Part shown: positions 1 through 7,190 of the stretch, piece by piece
Position numbering within the stretch: position 1 is the first letter of the stretch
How the letters are laid out: each line of letters begins with the position of its first letter
Assembly (NCBI GenBank): GCA_002352665.1
Contig: DEIV01000142.1
Span: forward strand, 1-11,147
Source of the DNA: Flavobacteriaceae bacterium UBA2765
Lineage (GTDB): Bacteria > Bacteroidota > Bacteroidia > Flavobacteriales > Flavobacteriaceae
Length of the DNA stretch: 11,147 nt
Direction: 5' to 3'
Program-made: the position numbers and the translations under genes
Notes under the pieces: model-generated
The model's database searches: none
The model's input: only the letters and a program-made list of their open reading frames with translations
What the model was told of the DNA's origin: nothing

Positions 1-813
1 ATCACCTGGTTTTACACTTTTAAATTGAACCTCAGTTCTTCCGTCACTTATTTTTCCGGTTTGACTTTCTAATGGCGAATACATAAAAGTGTCTTTATCA
101 TACAAGGCAAATTCTACAGTCCCTTGGTCACTAGTAATATTTGGAACATTCACTTTTATAGTGACAGTATTACTTTCTGTATTATCATTTTCACCACAGC
201 TTTGTATTATTTCTAACACTCTTTCTTTTCCCCAATTAGGATGAAATTTAGATATAGGTTTAAAACTATCATACAAAGCGATCGATTCTTGAAGTCTGTT
301 ACAATAAGGTGATAAGTCTTGTTTAAAATAGGCTGCACTACCCATTTCAAATTCGGCCAAACCACTTTTCGCTCTTGGGTTATTTTGATCTAAAGTAATG
401 GCTTTTTGATATAAAGCGGTAGTTTCTCCAGTTAAACTAGTACCATACACCATTGGATCCATAACTATTTTAGCAACATTAATTATGGCTTTTAATACAT
501 AAATTTCTGAATTGTCAGGAGATATGGCATCTGCTTTATCAGCAAAATTAGAGGCTATTTTAAGCTCTTGTTCTACTTTAGACTTATCTTTCATTTCAAA
601 AGTAACTCTAGTCTTTAATAAAGCTAGATTATAATAAGGTAGCCAACTTGTTGTTTCGGCATTTCCAATACGCTCAAATGCATTTGAAGCTTCTTCTAAT
701 TTGTTTTCTTTCATTAAAAGAAAGGCCTCTTGCATACCTTTTTCAAAAGTTGTTTGTGATTGTGTTACTTGAGTTACCAAGTAGATTACGAGTACTGTTA
801 CGAGTCTGATCAT
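1..813 (-). CDS. Secreted TPR protein with C-terminal DUF2141 domain (partial, 3' end beyond window)
   Basis: I read an open frame of 271 codons from ATG at 813 to the left edge, with no stop, so the C-terminus is missing. An in-frame TAA eight codons upstream of the ATG, with no other ATG between, fixes the start. Residues 1-19 form a hydrophobic signal peptide (MIRLVTVLVIYLVTQ...), probably cleaved before Gln20, so the product is likely periplasmic or exported. Residues about 22-200 are helical repeats of TPR type; examples are FEKGMQEAFLLMKENKLEEA and ALYQKAITLDQNNPRAKSGL. From about 217 the sequence turns to beta strands (VTIKVNVPNI..GTVEFALYDKDTF..., then VQFKSVKPGD). This matches the start of DUF2141, a beta-sandwich domain of unknown function common in Bacteroidota. 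The order signal-TPR-DUF2141 suggests a scaffold or binding protein at the cell envelope; the exact role is unknown. It is transcribed away from the gene at 948. Confidence 0.8.
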   Translation of the reverse strand, partial: MIRLVTVLVIYLVTQVTQSQTTFEKGMQEAFLLMKENKLEEASNAFERIGNAETTSWLPYYNLALLKTRVTFEMKDKSKVEQELKIASNFADKADAISPDNSEIYVLKAIINVAKIVMDPMVYGTSLTGETTALYQKAITLDQNNPRAKSGLAEFEMGSAAYFKQDLSPYCNRLQESIALYDSFKPISKFHPNWGKERVLEIIQSCGENDNTESNTVTIKVNVPNITSDQGTVEFALYDKDTFMYSPLESQTGKISDGRTEVQFKSVKPGD

Positions 814-947
814 GATTCTTATGTTTTTAAATTATAGGTCAAAAGTCTATAAAATGATAGGTGTTTAAAAATTCTAATAACCGAACTGTGTTTTTTTATG
901 GATGAATTGTTAATTTTACTTCAATAATTAAAAAAACTAATGTAAAA

Positions 948-1406
948 ATGAATTCAAAGCTGATCATAACTGTAATAATAACTTGCATTTCAATAGTAGG
1001 TTTATCTGCGCAAAAAATTACCAAGGAATCCGGATTTTGGAAGAATAAATATTATCAGGATAATAAACTCATAGAAAGAAAAGAAGTGGGTACATTATTT
1101 AAAAATAATGAAGAGGCTCAAAATTTATGGAAAAAATCAAATTTTAATCACTCGATGGAAGTTATTTTTTTTGGAGCTGAATTAGGGTTTTTAACGTGGG
1201 AAATTGTCAATCTGGCAAATCATAAAAATGCCAATACACAACTCATAGGTGGATTAAGTTCATTTGTAGGTGTGCTTGTCTTTCATTATCTATCTAATCA
1301 TCAAGAAAAAAAAGCTATTTTAAAGTATAATGAAGTTCTGGATAAAAAAACAGCATTTACAATAGAGCCCTCTAAAAAAGGTTTAGGTTTGGTGTTGCAA
1401 TTTTGA
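948..1406 (+). CDS. Small exported/membrane protein of unknown function
   Basis: The product is 152 residues. Residues 1-21 look like a signal peptide ending LSAQ, a common flavobacterial cleavage context. Two hydrophobic stretches follow at about 70-87 (MEVIFFGAELGFLTWEIV) and 99-115 (LIGGLSSFVGVLVFHYL), so it may span the membrane twice after processing. The middle segment KEVGTLFKNNEEAQNLWKKS and the later EKKAILKYNEVL resemble a set of uncharacterised Bacteroidota proteins with a lysine-rich 'extended gene name' region, a glycine-rich hairpin and an Ala..Tyr-Asn motif. That resemblance is from memory and is weak. The last residues (GLGLVLQF) alternate and end in Phe, as in some outer-membrane strands, but one strand is not enough to call a barrel. 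No function can be assigned. It is divergent from the TPR/DUF2141 gene across 134 bp, and no clear Bacteroidota -33/-7 promoter could be picked out there. Confidence 0.75.
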   Translation: MNSKLIITVIITCISIVGLSAQKITKESGFWKNKYYQDNKLIERKEVGTLFKNNEEAQNLWKKSNFNHSMEVIFFGAELGFLTWEIVNLANHKNANTQLIGGLSSFVGVLVFHYLSNHQEKKAILKYNEVLDKKTAFTIEPSKKGLGLVLQF

Positions 1407-1458
1407 AAATTCTATTCCCAATAATTTCAAATTTAATTTAATTACAAAATAAAAAAGC

Positions 1459-2001
1459 ATGGAAGCAACAATATTAGAAGCATTAAAATATCCTATTGGT
1501 AAAACCAATATACCTTCAACTATTTCAACAACTCATATTTCTGAGTGGATTAAAGTATTAGAGGAGTTTCCTAAAGAATTAAATGATTTGGTAATTCGTT
1601 TAACTGATGAACAATTAGCTACTCCTTATAGACCCGGAGGCTGGACAGTTAGACAAGTTATTCATCATTTGGCTGATAGTCATCATAACAGTTATACCCG
1701 ATTTAAATGGGCATTGACAGAAGAAAAACCCATTATTAAAGCCTATTATGAAGACAGATGGGCTGAGTTGTCAGATAGTAAGTCTGCTCCTATTTTACTT
1801 TCTTTACATAGTTTAACAGCATTACATGCCAAATGGGTATATTTTTTAAAGGGGCTTTCATTTAACGAATTACAGTATGTTTTTATTCATCCTGATGGGA
1901 ACGAAGAAGTGACTTTAGCAGAAAATATTGGAATTTATGCATGGCATAGCATGCATCACTATGCTCATATCGAGGGATTAAAAAATAGAATGGGATGGTA
2001 G
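1459..2001 (+). CDS. YfiT/BstA-like DinB-superfamily metal-dependent hydrolase or thiol S-transferase
   Basis: This 180-residue protein matches the YfiT family nearly end to end: YPIGK near the N-terminus, YRPGGWTVRQVIHHLADSHH at 57-76, the ALTEEKPIIKAYYEDRWAEL stretch at 85-104, HPDGNEEVTLAENIGIYAWH at 144-163 and HHYAHI at 166-171. The DinB-type four-helix fold binds a divalent metal through three histidines. Here His70, His163 and His167 have the same spacing as the ligands of Bacillus subtilis YfiT (67, 160, 164, from memory). Family members were first called metal-dependent hydrolases, and some act as bacillithiol S-transferases in detoxification. Which activity this protein has cannot be told from sequence. 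It is expected in the cytoplasm, with no signal peptide. It starts 52 bp after the preceding gene; a loose -33/-7-like pair (TTG at 1403, TAATTTCA at 1422) may give it its own promoter, but the match is poor. Confidence 0.9.
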   Translation: MEATILEALKYPIGKTNIPSTISTTHISEWIKVLEEFPKELNDLVIRLTDEQLATPYRPGGWTVRQVIHHLADSHHNSYTRFKWALTEEKPIIKAYYEDRWAELSDSKSAPILLSLHSLTALHAKWVYFLKGLSFNELQYVFIHPDGNEEVTLAENIGIYAWHSMHHYAHIEGLKNRMGW

Positions 2002-2011
2002 GCCATCCTTA

Positions 2012-2029
2012 TTCCGATAGCTATCAGTA
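2012..2029. repeat. Degenerate copy of an 18-bp palindromic repeat
   Basis: TTCCGATAGCTATCAGTA matches the intact palindrome at 4951-4968 at 15 of 18 bases, and the inner 10 bases GATAGCTATC remain a perfect palindrome. It begins 10 bp after the stop of the YfiT-like gene, in the 176-bp gap between two convergent genes. The broken arms make it a poor hairpin and there is no T-run directly after it, so I do not call it a terminator. Confidence 0.6.
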
Positions 2030-2177
2030 CTCCCCAAAAGGAAGGACAAGAAAAAACTTCAATGTTCTTTCTTAATTCTTTACCAATTGAGTTTCAAAAT
2101 GATTGTTTTGAACAAATTTGAGTTAATTTTTACTTATGATGACTATCAAATTTAAGCATAGCCCGAGCCCCAGATGC

Positions 2178-2735
2178 TTATTCCTTCCACTTTATATTAC
2201 AACCTATACTAGGTTTCTGTATGGCTATATTTTCAATATCATGAAGTAAACAATCCAAGGCATTTCGCAAATCAACTCCACTTAGTGCAATACCATTTCC
2301 TGGTCTGGAATCGTCTAACTGTCCGCGATAGACCAATTTTAAATTTGTATCAAAAACATAACTATCAGGTGTACAAGCTGCATCATAGGCCTTTGCTACT
2401 TCTTGAGTTTCATCATACAGATATGGAAATGGGTAATTATTTTCTTTGGCTGTTTTTTTCATTAAATGAGGTGCATCTTGCGGATAATTATCTATATCAT
2501 TAGAAGAAATGGCAACAAAAGAGAAACCTTTTGATTTATAATCTTGTGCTATAGCAACCAAGGTATCATTTACATGAATCACAAAGGGACAATGATTACA
2601 GATAAAAAATATTACAGTTCCTAAAGCTCCCTTAATTTGGAACAAAGCTATCTTTTCATCGCTAATAGTATCTAATAAATTAAATTCCGGTGCTTTTGTT
2701 CCTAAGGGAATCATATTAGATGGAGTTCTTGCCAT
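2178..2735 (-). CDS. Thioredoxin-fold (AhpC/TSA-like) protein
   Basis: This 185-residue protein has a thioredoxin/peroxiredoxin fold and no signal peptide, so it should act in the cytoplasm. The redox motif is Cys46-Asn-His-Cys49 followed by Pro50 (FFICNHCPFV). This is the hallmark of a thioredoxin-like subfamily near AhpC/TSA. The probable cis-proline is Pro123, in AACTPDSYVFD, which also contains Cys121. The C-terminus PSIGCNIKWK (Cys179) is another subfamily signature. N-terminal features (PLGTKAPEFNLLDT) match AhpC/TSA entry into the fold. It probably reduces or isomerises disulphides or removes peroxides; the substrate is unknown. The start ATG at 2735 lies 46 bp from the divergent csaA-like start, so the two genes must share a compact AT-rich promoter region. 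The stop is in the gap shared with the YfiT-like gene, where no strong hairpin-plus-T-run is visible. Confidence 0.92.
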   Translation of the reverse strand: MARTPSNMIPLGTKAPEFNLLDTISDEKIALFQIKGALGTVIFFICNHCPFVIHVNDTLVAIAQDYKSKGFSFVAISSNDIDNYPQDAPHLMKKTAKENNYPFPYLYDETQEVAKAYDAACTPDSYVFDTNLKLVYRGQLDDSRPGNGIALSGVDLRNALDCLLHDIENIAIQKPSIGCNIKWKE

Positions 2736-2781
2736 TTTTTAATTTTTATTTGTAAATTTATACTTTAAAATTACTAAAAAA

Positions 2782-3120
2782 ATGTCAAACATAATTTCTT
2801 TTGAAGATTTTACAAAAGTCGATATCAGAATAGGAACAATCATAGAAGTAAACGATTTTGAAAAAGCAAAAAAACCTGCCTATCAGTTAAAAATTGATTT
2901 TGGTGCTTTAGGCATTAAGAAATCTAGTGCTCAAATCACAAATTTATATTCAAAAGAAGATCTTTTACATAGACAAATAACAGCTGTTGTCAATTTTAAA
3001 CCGAAACAGATAGCTGATTTTATGAGCGAATGTTTAGTTTTGGGTGTTGTCAAGGCTCAAGAAGAAATTGTTTTGTTACAAACAACTTCTCAAATTACCA
3101 ACGGTACACAAGTTAATTAA
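2782..3120 (+). CDS. csaA: CsaA-like tRNA-binding domain protein
   Basis: This is a 112-residue single-domain protein of the EMAP/tRNA-binding OB-fold family. The core signature is clear: FTKVDIRIGTIIEVNDFEKAKKPAYQLKIDFG at about 10-42, then KKSSAQITNLYSKEDL and the KPKQIADFMSECLVLGVV strand pair at 74-91. The length is that of stand-alone CsaA, a dimeric protein that binds tRNA and has been described as having chaperone- or export-related activity in Bacillus; the same fold is fused to methionyl- and phenylalanyl-tRNA synthetases. The usual C-terminal 'proline plus NGxxV' ending appears here as ITNGTQVN. The next gene starts only 2 bp after the stop, so translation of the two is probably coupled, although no functional link to a dehydrogenase is known to me. 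Confidence 0.92.
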   Translation: MSNIISFEDFTKVDIRIGTIIEVNDFEKAKKPAYQLKIDFGALGIKKSSAQITNLYSKEDLLHRQITAVVNFKPKQIADFMSECLVLGVVKAQEEIVLLQTTSQITNGTQVN

Positions 3121-3122
3121 AT

Positions 3123-6059
3123 ATGCCAAAATCACTAACCAAAAGGCATATGCAAGAGCTTTCCACTCAATTAGTCGGAGAGCTCTTTTTTGATGATCTA
3201 CATAAAAGTATTTATGCCACAGATGCGTCAGTATATAGAAAAATACCGCTAGCAGTTGCTCTTCCCAAAAACATAGCAGATTTAAAAGTATTGATCAATT
3301 TTGCTCAAGAGCACAAAATTACATTAATCCCCAGAGCAGCGGGAACTTCACTTGCAGGTCAATGTGTGGGCGATGGTATTGTAGTTGATATCTCTAAGCA
3401 TTTTACTGAAATTTTGACATTTAATGAGCAAAAAAAAACAATTACAGTACAACCCGGAGTAATTCGAGATGAATTGAATCATTTTTTAAAACCATATGGA
3501 TTATTTTTTGGCCCCAATACTTCAACAAGTAATCGCTGTATGCTAGGTGGTATGGTTGGCAATAATTCCTCTGGTACAACCTCAATACAATATGGAGTAA
3601 CTCGAGATAAAGTAACTGAGTTAAACACTTTATTGTCAGATGGTTCTGAAGCTCTATTTAAATCATTAAACAAAAAGCAATTTAATGATAAATTAATTGG
3701 AAATACTTTTGAAAATCAGATTTACAAAACAATAAATTCAGAACTTTCCAAGGAAGAAAACCGAAAAGAAATTTTAAAAAAATTTCCAAAAGCCTCTATC
3801 CACAGACGAAATACAGGTTATGCAGTTGACGCCTTACTAAACACCTCGGCATTTATTGACAGTCAAGAAAACATAAACTTGGCCAAATTGTTATGTGGCA
3901 GTGAAGGCACTTTGGCGTTTACAACTGCCATTACTTTACAATTAGATGATCTACCACCACCGCAAAAAATTGTGGTAGCGGTACATTTTGATAGTATACA
4001 AGAAAGTCTGGAAGCTACAGTCGTTGCCATGAAACACAATTTATATACCTGTGAATTAATGGATAAAACCATTTTAGACTGTACCAAAAATAATAGACAA
4101 CAGCTTAAAAACAGGTTTTTTATTGAAGGAGATCCAAAAGCAGTGTTATTATTGGAAGTAAAGGCAAATACTGATGAAGAAACTGAAATATTAGCAAATA
4201 ATTTAATTCAGGATCTGAAACAACATCAATTTGGATATGCATATCCAAAACTATATAATGAAGAAAGTAATAAATCGTCAGAACTACGTAAAGCCGGACT
4301 CGGGTTATTAGGGAATATAGTTGGTGATGATAAAGCCGTAGCTTGTATAGAAGATACCGCAGTTGATTTAGAGGATTTGCCAAATTATATAGCCGAATTT
4401 ACAGCAATGATGGATGGTTATGATCAAGAGGCAGTATATTATGCCCATGCTGGAGCGGGAGAATTACATCTTCGTCCTATACTTAATTTAAAAACATCTA
4501 ATGATGTAAAACTTTTTAAAACCATAACGACCGAAACGGCTAAATTGGTTAAAAAATATAAGGGTTCGTTTAGTGGGGAGCATGGCGATGGTATAGTACG
4601 AGGTGAGTTTTTACCATATATGATTGGTAACAGCAACTATCAACTTTTAAAGCGTATAAAACATGGTTTTGATCCTTACAATATATTCAATAAAGGTAAA
4701 ATTATAGATGCCTTTCCAATGGATGAATCCTTACGTTATCAAATTGACAGAATAGAACCCAAAGTTGACACGCTGCTTGATTTTTCTGATTCATTAGGTA
4801 TTGTTAGAGCTGCAGAAAAATGTAATGGTTCTGGTGATTGCCGTAAATTAAGTAATGCAGGTGGCACTATGTGTCCTAGTTATAGAGCTACACTTAATGA
4901 AAAGGATAGTACAAGAGCTAGAGCCAATGCTTTACGGGAATTTTTGACCATCCCGATAGCTATCGGGACAGATCAATCAAACAAATTTAATCATAAAGAA
5001 TTAAAAGAGGTATTCGATCTGTGTTTGAGCTGTAAGGCTTGTGCCAGCGAATGCCCCAGTAATGTCGATGTTGCGAGTTTAAAAGCTGAGTTCTTATATC
5101 AATATCAAAAAGAAAACCCACCTTCATTAAGAACAAAACTATTTGCCAATAATGTAAAATATAATAAGTTGGGCAGTTTGTTACCCTACCTAACCAACAC
5201 ACTATTAAATACGACATTATCAAAGAAACTAATGGGAATAGCGGTGGAAAGAAGTATTCCTAAACTGTCAACTCAAACTTTAAGAAAGTGGTATAAAAAG
5301 AATAAATCTGAATTACAATCAAAGGAACCCATAAAAGGGAATTTGACATTATTTTGTGATGAATTTACCAATTATTATGACCTACAAGTTGGTATAGACA
5401 CTATTACATTGCTTACTAAATTAGGGTATCAAGTTTCAATAATAGATCATGTAGAAAGTGGTAGAAGTCATATTTCTAAAGGATTTTTAGATGAAGCTAA
5501 AGTTTTGGCAAATAAAAATATAGCTGTTTTTAAAAATGTAATCAATGAAAACAATCCCTTAGTTGGTATTGAGCCTTCAGCAATTTTATCCTTTAGAGAT
5601 GAATATTTACGATTAGCAAATGACAAAAAAATAGCTCAACAAATTGCCAATCAAACTTTTACAATTGAAGAATTCATTAAAAAAGAGATTGATGATGGCA
5701 ATATTACCAGCCAACAATTTAACAAAAATTATAAAGATGTAAAAATTCATGGTCATTGTCATCAAAAAGCACTCTCCAACACTGATGCTACATTTGTCAT
5801 GCTCAATTTACCTGAAAATTATAATGTAACTATTATCAATTCCGGTTGTTGTGGTATGGCAGGTTCTTTTGGTTATGAAAAAGAACATTATTCCCTGAGT
5901 ATGCAAGTTGGTGAGCAATCTCTTTTTACTAAAATAAGAAAATATGATGGTGTCACAGAAATTTCAGCGGCAGGCACTAGTTGTAGACATCAAATTTTTG
6001 ATGGCACGAAGAAAATGTCATATCACCCTGTACAAATACTGTTTAAAGCATTAATCTAA
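3123..6059 (+). CDS. FAD-linked oxidase fused to Fe-S/CCG domains (D-2-hydroxyacid dehydrogenase, YdiJ/D-lactate dehydrogenase type)
   Basis: The 978-residue product has four modules. An FAD-binding PCMH domain spans about 20-240, with PRAAGTSLAGQ at 70-80 and GGMVGNNSSGT at 142-152. The FAD-oxidase C-terminal domain follows to about 540, with GSEGT at 259, HAGAGELHLRP at 442 and GEHGDG at 485-490. Residues about 560-660 carry two 4Fe-4S sites: Cys567, Cys573, Cys584-Pro, then CLSCKACASEC with Cys634, 637, 640 and 644. The C-terminal Cys-rich (CCG) part has HGHCHQK at 876-882, GCCGMAGSFG at 908-917 and SCRHQ at 953-957; an earlier CCG-like half (about 750-800) lacks cysteines and reads VESGRSHISKG. 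The family oxidises a D-2-hydroxyacid such as D-lactate or D-2-hydroxyglutarate on FAD and passes electrons through the clusters to the respiratory chain. The substrate cannot be fixed from sequence. A palindromic repeat encodes residues 610-616 in the linker between the two cysteine groups. Confidence 0.93.
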   Translation: MPKSLTKRHMQELSTQLVGELFFDDLHKSIYATDASVYRKIPLAVALPKNIADLKVLINFAQEHKITLIPRAAGTSLAGQCVGDGIVVDISKHFTEILTFNEQKKTITVQPGVIRDELNHFLKPYGLFFGPNTSTSNRCMLGGMVGNNSSGTTSIQYGVTRDKVTELNTLLSDGSEALFKSLNKKQFNDKLIGNTFENQIYKTINSELSKEENRKEILKKFPKASIHRRNTGYAVDALLNTSAFIDSQENINLAKLLCGSEGTLAFTTAITLQLDDLPPPQKIVVAVHFDSIQESLEATVVAMKHNLYTCELMDKTILDCTKNNRQQLKNRFFIEGDPKAVLLLEVKANTDEETEILANNLIQDLKQHQFGYAYPKLYNEESNKSSELRKAGLGLLGNIVGDDKAVACIEDTAVDLEDLPNYIAEFTAMMDGYDQEAVYYAHAGAGELHLRPILNLKTSNDVKLFKTITTETAKLVKKYKGSFSGEHGDGIVRGEFLPYMIGNSNYQLLKRIKHGFDPYNIFNKGKIIDAFPMDESLRYQIDRIEPKVDTLLDFSDSLGIVRAAEKCNGSGDCRKLSNAGGTMCPSYRATLNEKDSTRARANALREFLTIPIAIGTDQSNKFNHKELKEVFDLCLSCKACASECPSNVDVASLKAEFLYQYQKENPPSLRTKLFANNVKYNKLGSLLPYLTNTLLNTTLSKKLMGIAVERSIPKLSTQTLRKWYKKNKSELQSKEPIKGNLTLFCDEFTNYYDLQVGIDTITLLTKLGYQVSIIDHVESGRSHISKGFLDEAKVLANKNIAVFKNVINENNPLVGIEPSAILSFRDEYLRLANDKKIAQQIANQTFTIEEFIKKEIDDGNITSQQFNKNYKDVKIHGHCHQKALSNTDATFVMLNLPENYNVTIINSGCCGMAGSFGYEKEHYSLSMQVGEQSLFTKIRKYDGVTEISAAGTSCRHQIFDGTKKMSYHPVQILFKALI
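4951..4968. repeat. Perfect 18-bp palindrome inside the FAD/Fe-S dehydrogenase gene
   Basis: TCCCGATAGCTATCGGGA equals its own reverse complement over all 18 bases. In the frame of the host gene, with the flanking bases, it reads Ile-Pro-Ile-Ala-Ile-Gly-Thr (residues 610-616), just after ...LREFLT and before the NHKELKEVFDLCLSC segment. It has a higher GC content than its surroundings, as expected of a mobile or maintained short repeat. I recall the same or similar palindromes scattered through flavobacterial genomes, within and between genes; that is memory, not a search. Confidence 0.85.
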
Positions 6060-6071
6060 ATATCTATACTC

Positions 6072-6239
6072 ATGAAAAGAAATAAAGTATTAACAACAGC
6101 AGCTGTATTATTAATTATATTAGGTATTGCCATGATCTATATTGGCGGGTTTTATGCCCCTAAAATAATGCTACCACCCATAATCACGGGAATTGGTTTT
6201 TTTATCATTGCCTGGGCATTATATGCTTTGAAAAAGTAA
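6072..6239 (+). CDS. 55-residue two-helix membrane protein
   Basis: A short open frame begins at ATG 6072, 12 bp after the dehydrogenase stop, and ends at TAA 6237-6239. The product starts MKRNKVLTTAAVLLIILGIA and has two hydrophobic helices, about 7-27 and 37-52, joined by a loop GGFYAPKIMLPP and closed by a basic tail LKK. The positive N- and C-termini suggest that both ends face the cytoplasm. The composition is strongly membrane-like and codon use resembles that of its neighbours, which supports a real gene. Similar tiny hypothetical proteins occur in Flavobacteriia, as far as I recall. The function is unknown; its place directly behind the dehydrogenase suggests co-transcription, and a membrane docking partner is possible but only a guess. 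It converges on the DUF6122 gene with 28 bp between stops. Confidence 0.75.
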   Translation: MKRNKVLTTAAVLLIILGIAMIYIGGFYAPKIMLPPIITGIGFFIIAWALYALKK

Positions 6240-6267
6240 TTGGTATTTAAAGACCGCAAGACTACAG

Positions 6268-6576
6268 TCACAAACAATCAATTGCATCAGTTAGTAAATG
6301 CAATACTAACCCGATTGCGATTATTCTTGTTTTCTTAAAAAATAGTAATATTAGATAGCAGAAACCTGCAATATAAGTATGTAAAGGATGAAAATTTATA
6401 CTACATCTATTAGGATCAAAAACAGGACTAGCCAATAAATGATCTAGATCTATCAACATAGTTAGTAGTAATAATAGCCATGCTTTTTGCCAATATTCAC
6501 GAAAGAAAAACCAGGCAATAATTCCCGGGAATAAAAAATGCAATCCATAATGAATGCTAAACCTAAGTACTTCCAT
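6268..6576 (-). CDS. DUF6122 family membrane protein
   Basis: This 102-residue protein has three or four hydrophobic helices: about 8-24 (HYGLHFLFPGIIAWFFF), 30-42 around the acidic DLDHL motif at 43-47, 66-79 (TYIAGFCYLILLFF) and 84-98. Conserved-looking polar residues lie in the motif LIDLDHLLASPVFDPNRCSINFHPLHTY, where Asp43, Asp45, His46, His63 and His66 recall metal-dependent membrane hydrolases of the YdjM type. Whether it has enzyme activity is unknown. This pattern fits DUF6122, which in Flavobacteriia often follows wbqC. The start ATG shares one base with the wbqC-like stop (TAATG), so translation is probably coupled. It appears to be the last gene of the minus-strand cluster; no strong terminator hairpin is visible in the short convergent gap. 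Confidence 0.88.
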   Translation of the reverse strand: MEVLRFSIHYGLHFLFPGIIAWFFFREYWQKAWLLLLLTMLIDLDHLLASPVFDPNRCSINFHPLHTYIAGFCYLILLFFKKTRIIAIGLVLHLLTDAIDCL

Positions 6577-7190
6577 TATAGAAAATCAATTTGTTGATTT
6601 TCTAAATAGATCAATGCATTTGTCCCTTCCATAAAAAGTAAATCTATAATACTCAAATTAGGAATAAAACCATGTTTCTCAGAAAAAACTTGTGTATACT
6701 CAGTAAGATCAAAAGCTTGTTTTGTTTTTGCATTGGCTAAATATCTTAGATCAATATCTGTGTCGTAGTTTTTCAGATACTCGGTTGTCTTAGATAATTT
6801 AAGTTCTAAGGTTAAAAAGTCTAATATAACTTCTTGACAATGTAAATTGAAATCTAATAAAAACTTAGGTTTATCCTCAAAAAGAACATTGAATTCATCC
6901 TCATAAAATTCGTAATACGGTGAAGATCTATAGGCTGCAGCAAACGATTTTAAATGTTGTTTTTGCCAAGCAAAACTATAATCTATCAATACATCTTTAG
7001 TTTTTTGGGTACTATTAGCGTTTATAACGGGTATATTCAATAATTGTTTACCATTCGGACTATAGATATAGCAACGGGTTCTATAAGTCTGTTTTTGATA
7101 ATTATCCTCCACCTCTAACCACACTTTATCCGCTTTAGCTAAAGCAACGTAATGTATAATAGGTGAAAAATATGTAGGGTAGAGTACGAT
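6576..7190 (-). CDS. WbqC-like family protein with no standard start codon at its conserved N-terminus
   Basis: A GTG at 7124 would give a 182-residue protein beginning MWLEVEDN, but the coding similarity clearly begins earlier. The 22 codons before it read IVLYPTYFSPIIHYVALAKA then DK, the usual WbqC opening (a His/Tyr-Pro-x-Tyr-Phe motif followed by a hydrophobic helix and Ala-Asp). Next comes EVEDNYQKQTYRTRCYIY, also typical. I therefore annotate from 7190, giving about 204 residues, the expected family length. In this frame there is no ATG, GTG or TTG upstream: an in-frame TAA lies at 7196-7194, followed only by GTC and ATC. Either translation begins at a rare codon such as ATC 7190, or the start codon is lost, or the assembly has an error. 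WbqC members are linked by context to polysaccharide or glycan pathways, but their reaction is not established. Downstream the stop overlaps the DUF6122 start. No signal peptide is evident. Confidence 0.8.
   Translation of the reverse strand: MVLYPTYFSPIIHYVALAKADKVWLEVEDNYQKQTYRTRCYIYSPNGKQLLNIPVINANSTQKTKDVLIDYSFAWQKQHLKSFAAAYRSSPYYEFYEDEFNVLFEDKPKFLLDFNLHCQEVILDFLTLELKLSKTTEYLKNYDTDIDLRYLANAKTKQAFDLTEYTQVFSEKHGFIPNLSIIDLLFMEGTNALIYLENQQIDFL

Noticed and set aside
814..947. Divergent promoters or a regulatory element between the TPR/DUF2141 gene and the gene at 948
   Set aside because: The region is AT-rich with no convincing -33/-7 pair, palindrome or riboswitch-like structure.
2002..2060. 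Terminator hairpin after the YfiT-like gene, from CCATCCTT pairing with AAGGAAGG
   Set aside because: The arms carry a mismatch, the loop is more than 20 bases and there is no following T-run on either strand at the right place.
2153..2180. Inverted repeat TAAGCA...TGCTTA around the stop of the thioredoxin-fold gene
   Set aside because: Six-base arms with a 16-base loop are expected by chance in AT-rich DNA.
2736..2781. Bacteroidota -33/-7 promoters in the divergent gap between the thioredoxin-fold gene and csaA
   Set aside because: Several TTTG and TAnnTT fragments exist, but no pair had both good matches and correct spacing on either strand.
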